64,000 bases of DNA, taken from contig OY740768.1 in assembly GCA_963513935.1 (NCBI GenBank), forward strand, positions 66,080,231 to 66,144,230, in the 5' to 3' direction. The DNA is from Aphrophora alni. Taxonomy: Eukaryota; Arthropoda; Insecta; Hemiptera; Aphrophoridae. The position numbers and the translations under genes were made by a program. This document shows, piece after piece, positions 63,878-64,000 of the stretch (the first letter of the stretch is position 1; each line of letters starts with the position of its first letter). The notes under the pieces were generated by a model. The model searched no databases. It was given only the letters and a program-made list of their open reading frames with translations, and had not been told where the DNA came from.

Positions 63878-64000
63878 AGATTTCAACGATTTTCTTAATT
63901 AAATCTTAAAGCAAGCTTCAATGCATAATTACCCATTAGTTATTGTTATGCATAGTGATTGTATAAAACACCTTTGGACTTCATTTTATGCAGATAATGT

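Overview
The window looks like a gene-poor stretch of an animal nuclear genome, most likely an insect or another arthropod. It is strongly AT-rich, has long dinucleotide microsatellites, and holds no bacterial-style gene clusters. No open reading frame exceeds about 135 codons. The transposon set is typical of arthropods: mariner and IS630/Tc1 transposases, PIF/Harbinger, RNase H-bearing LINEs, Penelope-like elements, a tRNA-derived SINE and several foldback MITEs. A short run of TTAGG-like units near 33.94 kb also fits an insect. I cannot fix the order. I found no host protein-coding exon, tRNA or rRNA that I can defend, so the window is intergenic or lies inside a very large intron. No intact autonomous mobile element survives.

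Layout. 0-10 kb: a SINE (about 0.59 kb), a local tandem duplication (1.03-1.23 kb), a 594-bp inverted-repeat MITE next to an AT/AC microsatellite (3.80-4.47 kb), three pieces of a Penelope-terminal-repeat-like family (3.6, 7.2-7.4 and 9.9 kb), and a broken IS630/Tc1 transposase tail (7.8-8.2 kb). 10-20 kb: an AT/AG microsatellite, a decayed mariner (11.1-12.0 kb), the RNase H end of a LINE (12.4-13.06 kb), a 16-unit 39-bp minisatellite (17.2-17.8 kb) and another Penelope-type motif (18.5 kb). 20-34 kb: foldback elements at 20.8-21.1, 26.4-26.9 and 30.6-31.6 kb, a second LINE family (28.8-29.2 kb), a CT/CA microsatellite and the telomere-like run.

34-38.5 kb is the most informative part. The C-terminal GIY-YIG endonuclease end of a Penelope-like element (minus strand, 35.27-35.70 kb) stops exactly where a perfect 116-bp inverted repeat begins (34.950-35.264 kb). 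Each arm of that repeat carries a hammerhead-ribozyme-like core. This identifies the relatives of the core elsewhere in the window as probable Penelope terminal repeats. Next to it is an internally deleted PIF/Harbinger element with intact TAA target duplications; it keeps the first transposase exon and its splice donor (37.737-38.522 kb).

38.5-64 kb: five copies of an unnamed repeat of about 250 bp, four of them in two inverted pairs and one fused to a LINE RNase H fragment (51.5-52.6 kb); a full-length but broken mariner with both terminal inverted repeats (42.65-43.90 kb); two more foldback elements (45.7-46.2 and 46.6-47.5 kb); a second SINE tail; a 214-bp GA microsatellite; a dispersed repeat pair (54.56 and 59.45 kb); and a palindromic MITE near the right edge. 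The elements do not form a working system. Their interest lies in the Penelope terminal structure, its ribozyme-like core, and the many foldback elements.
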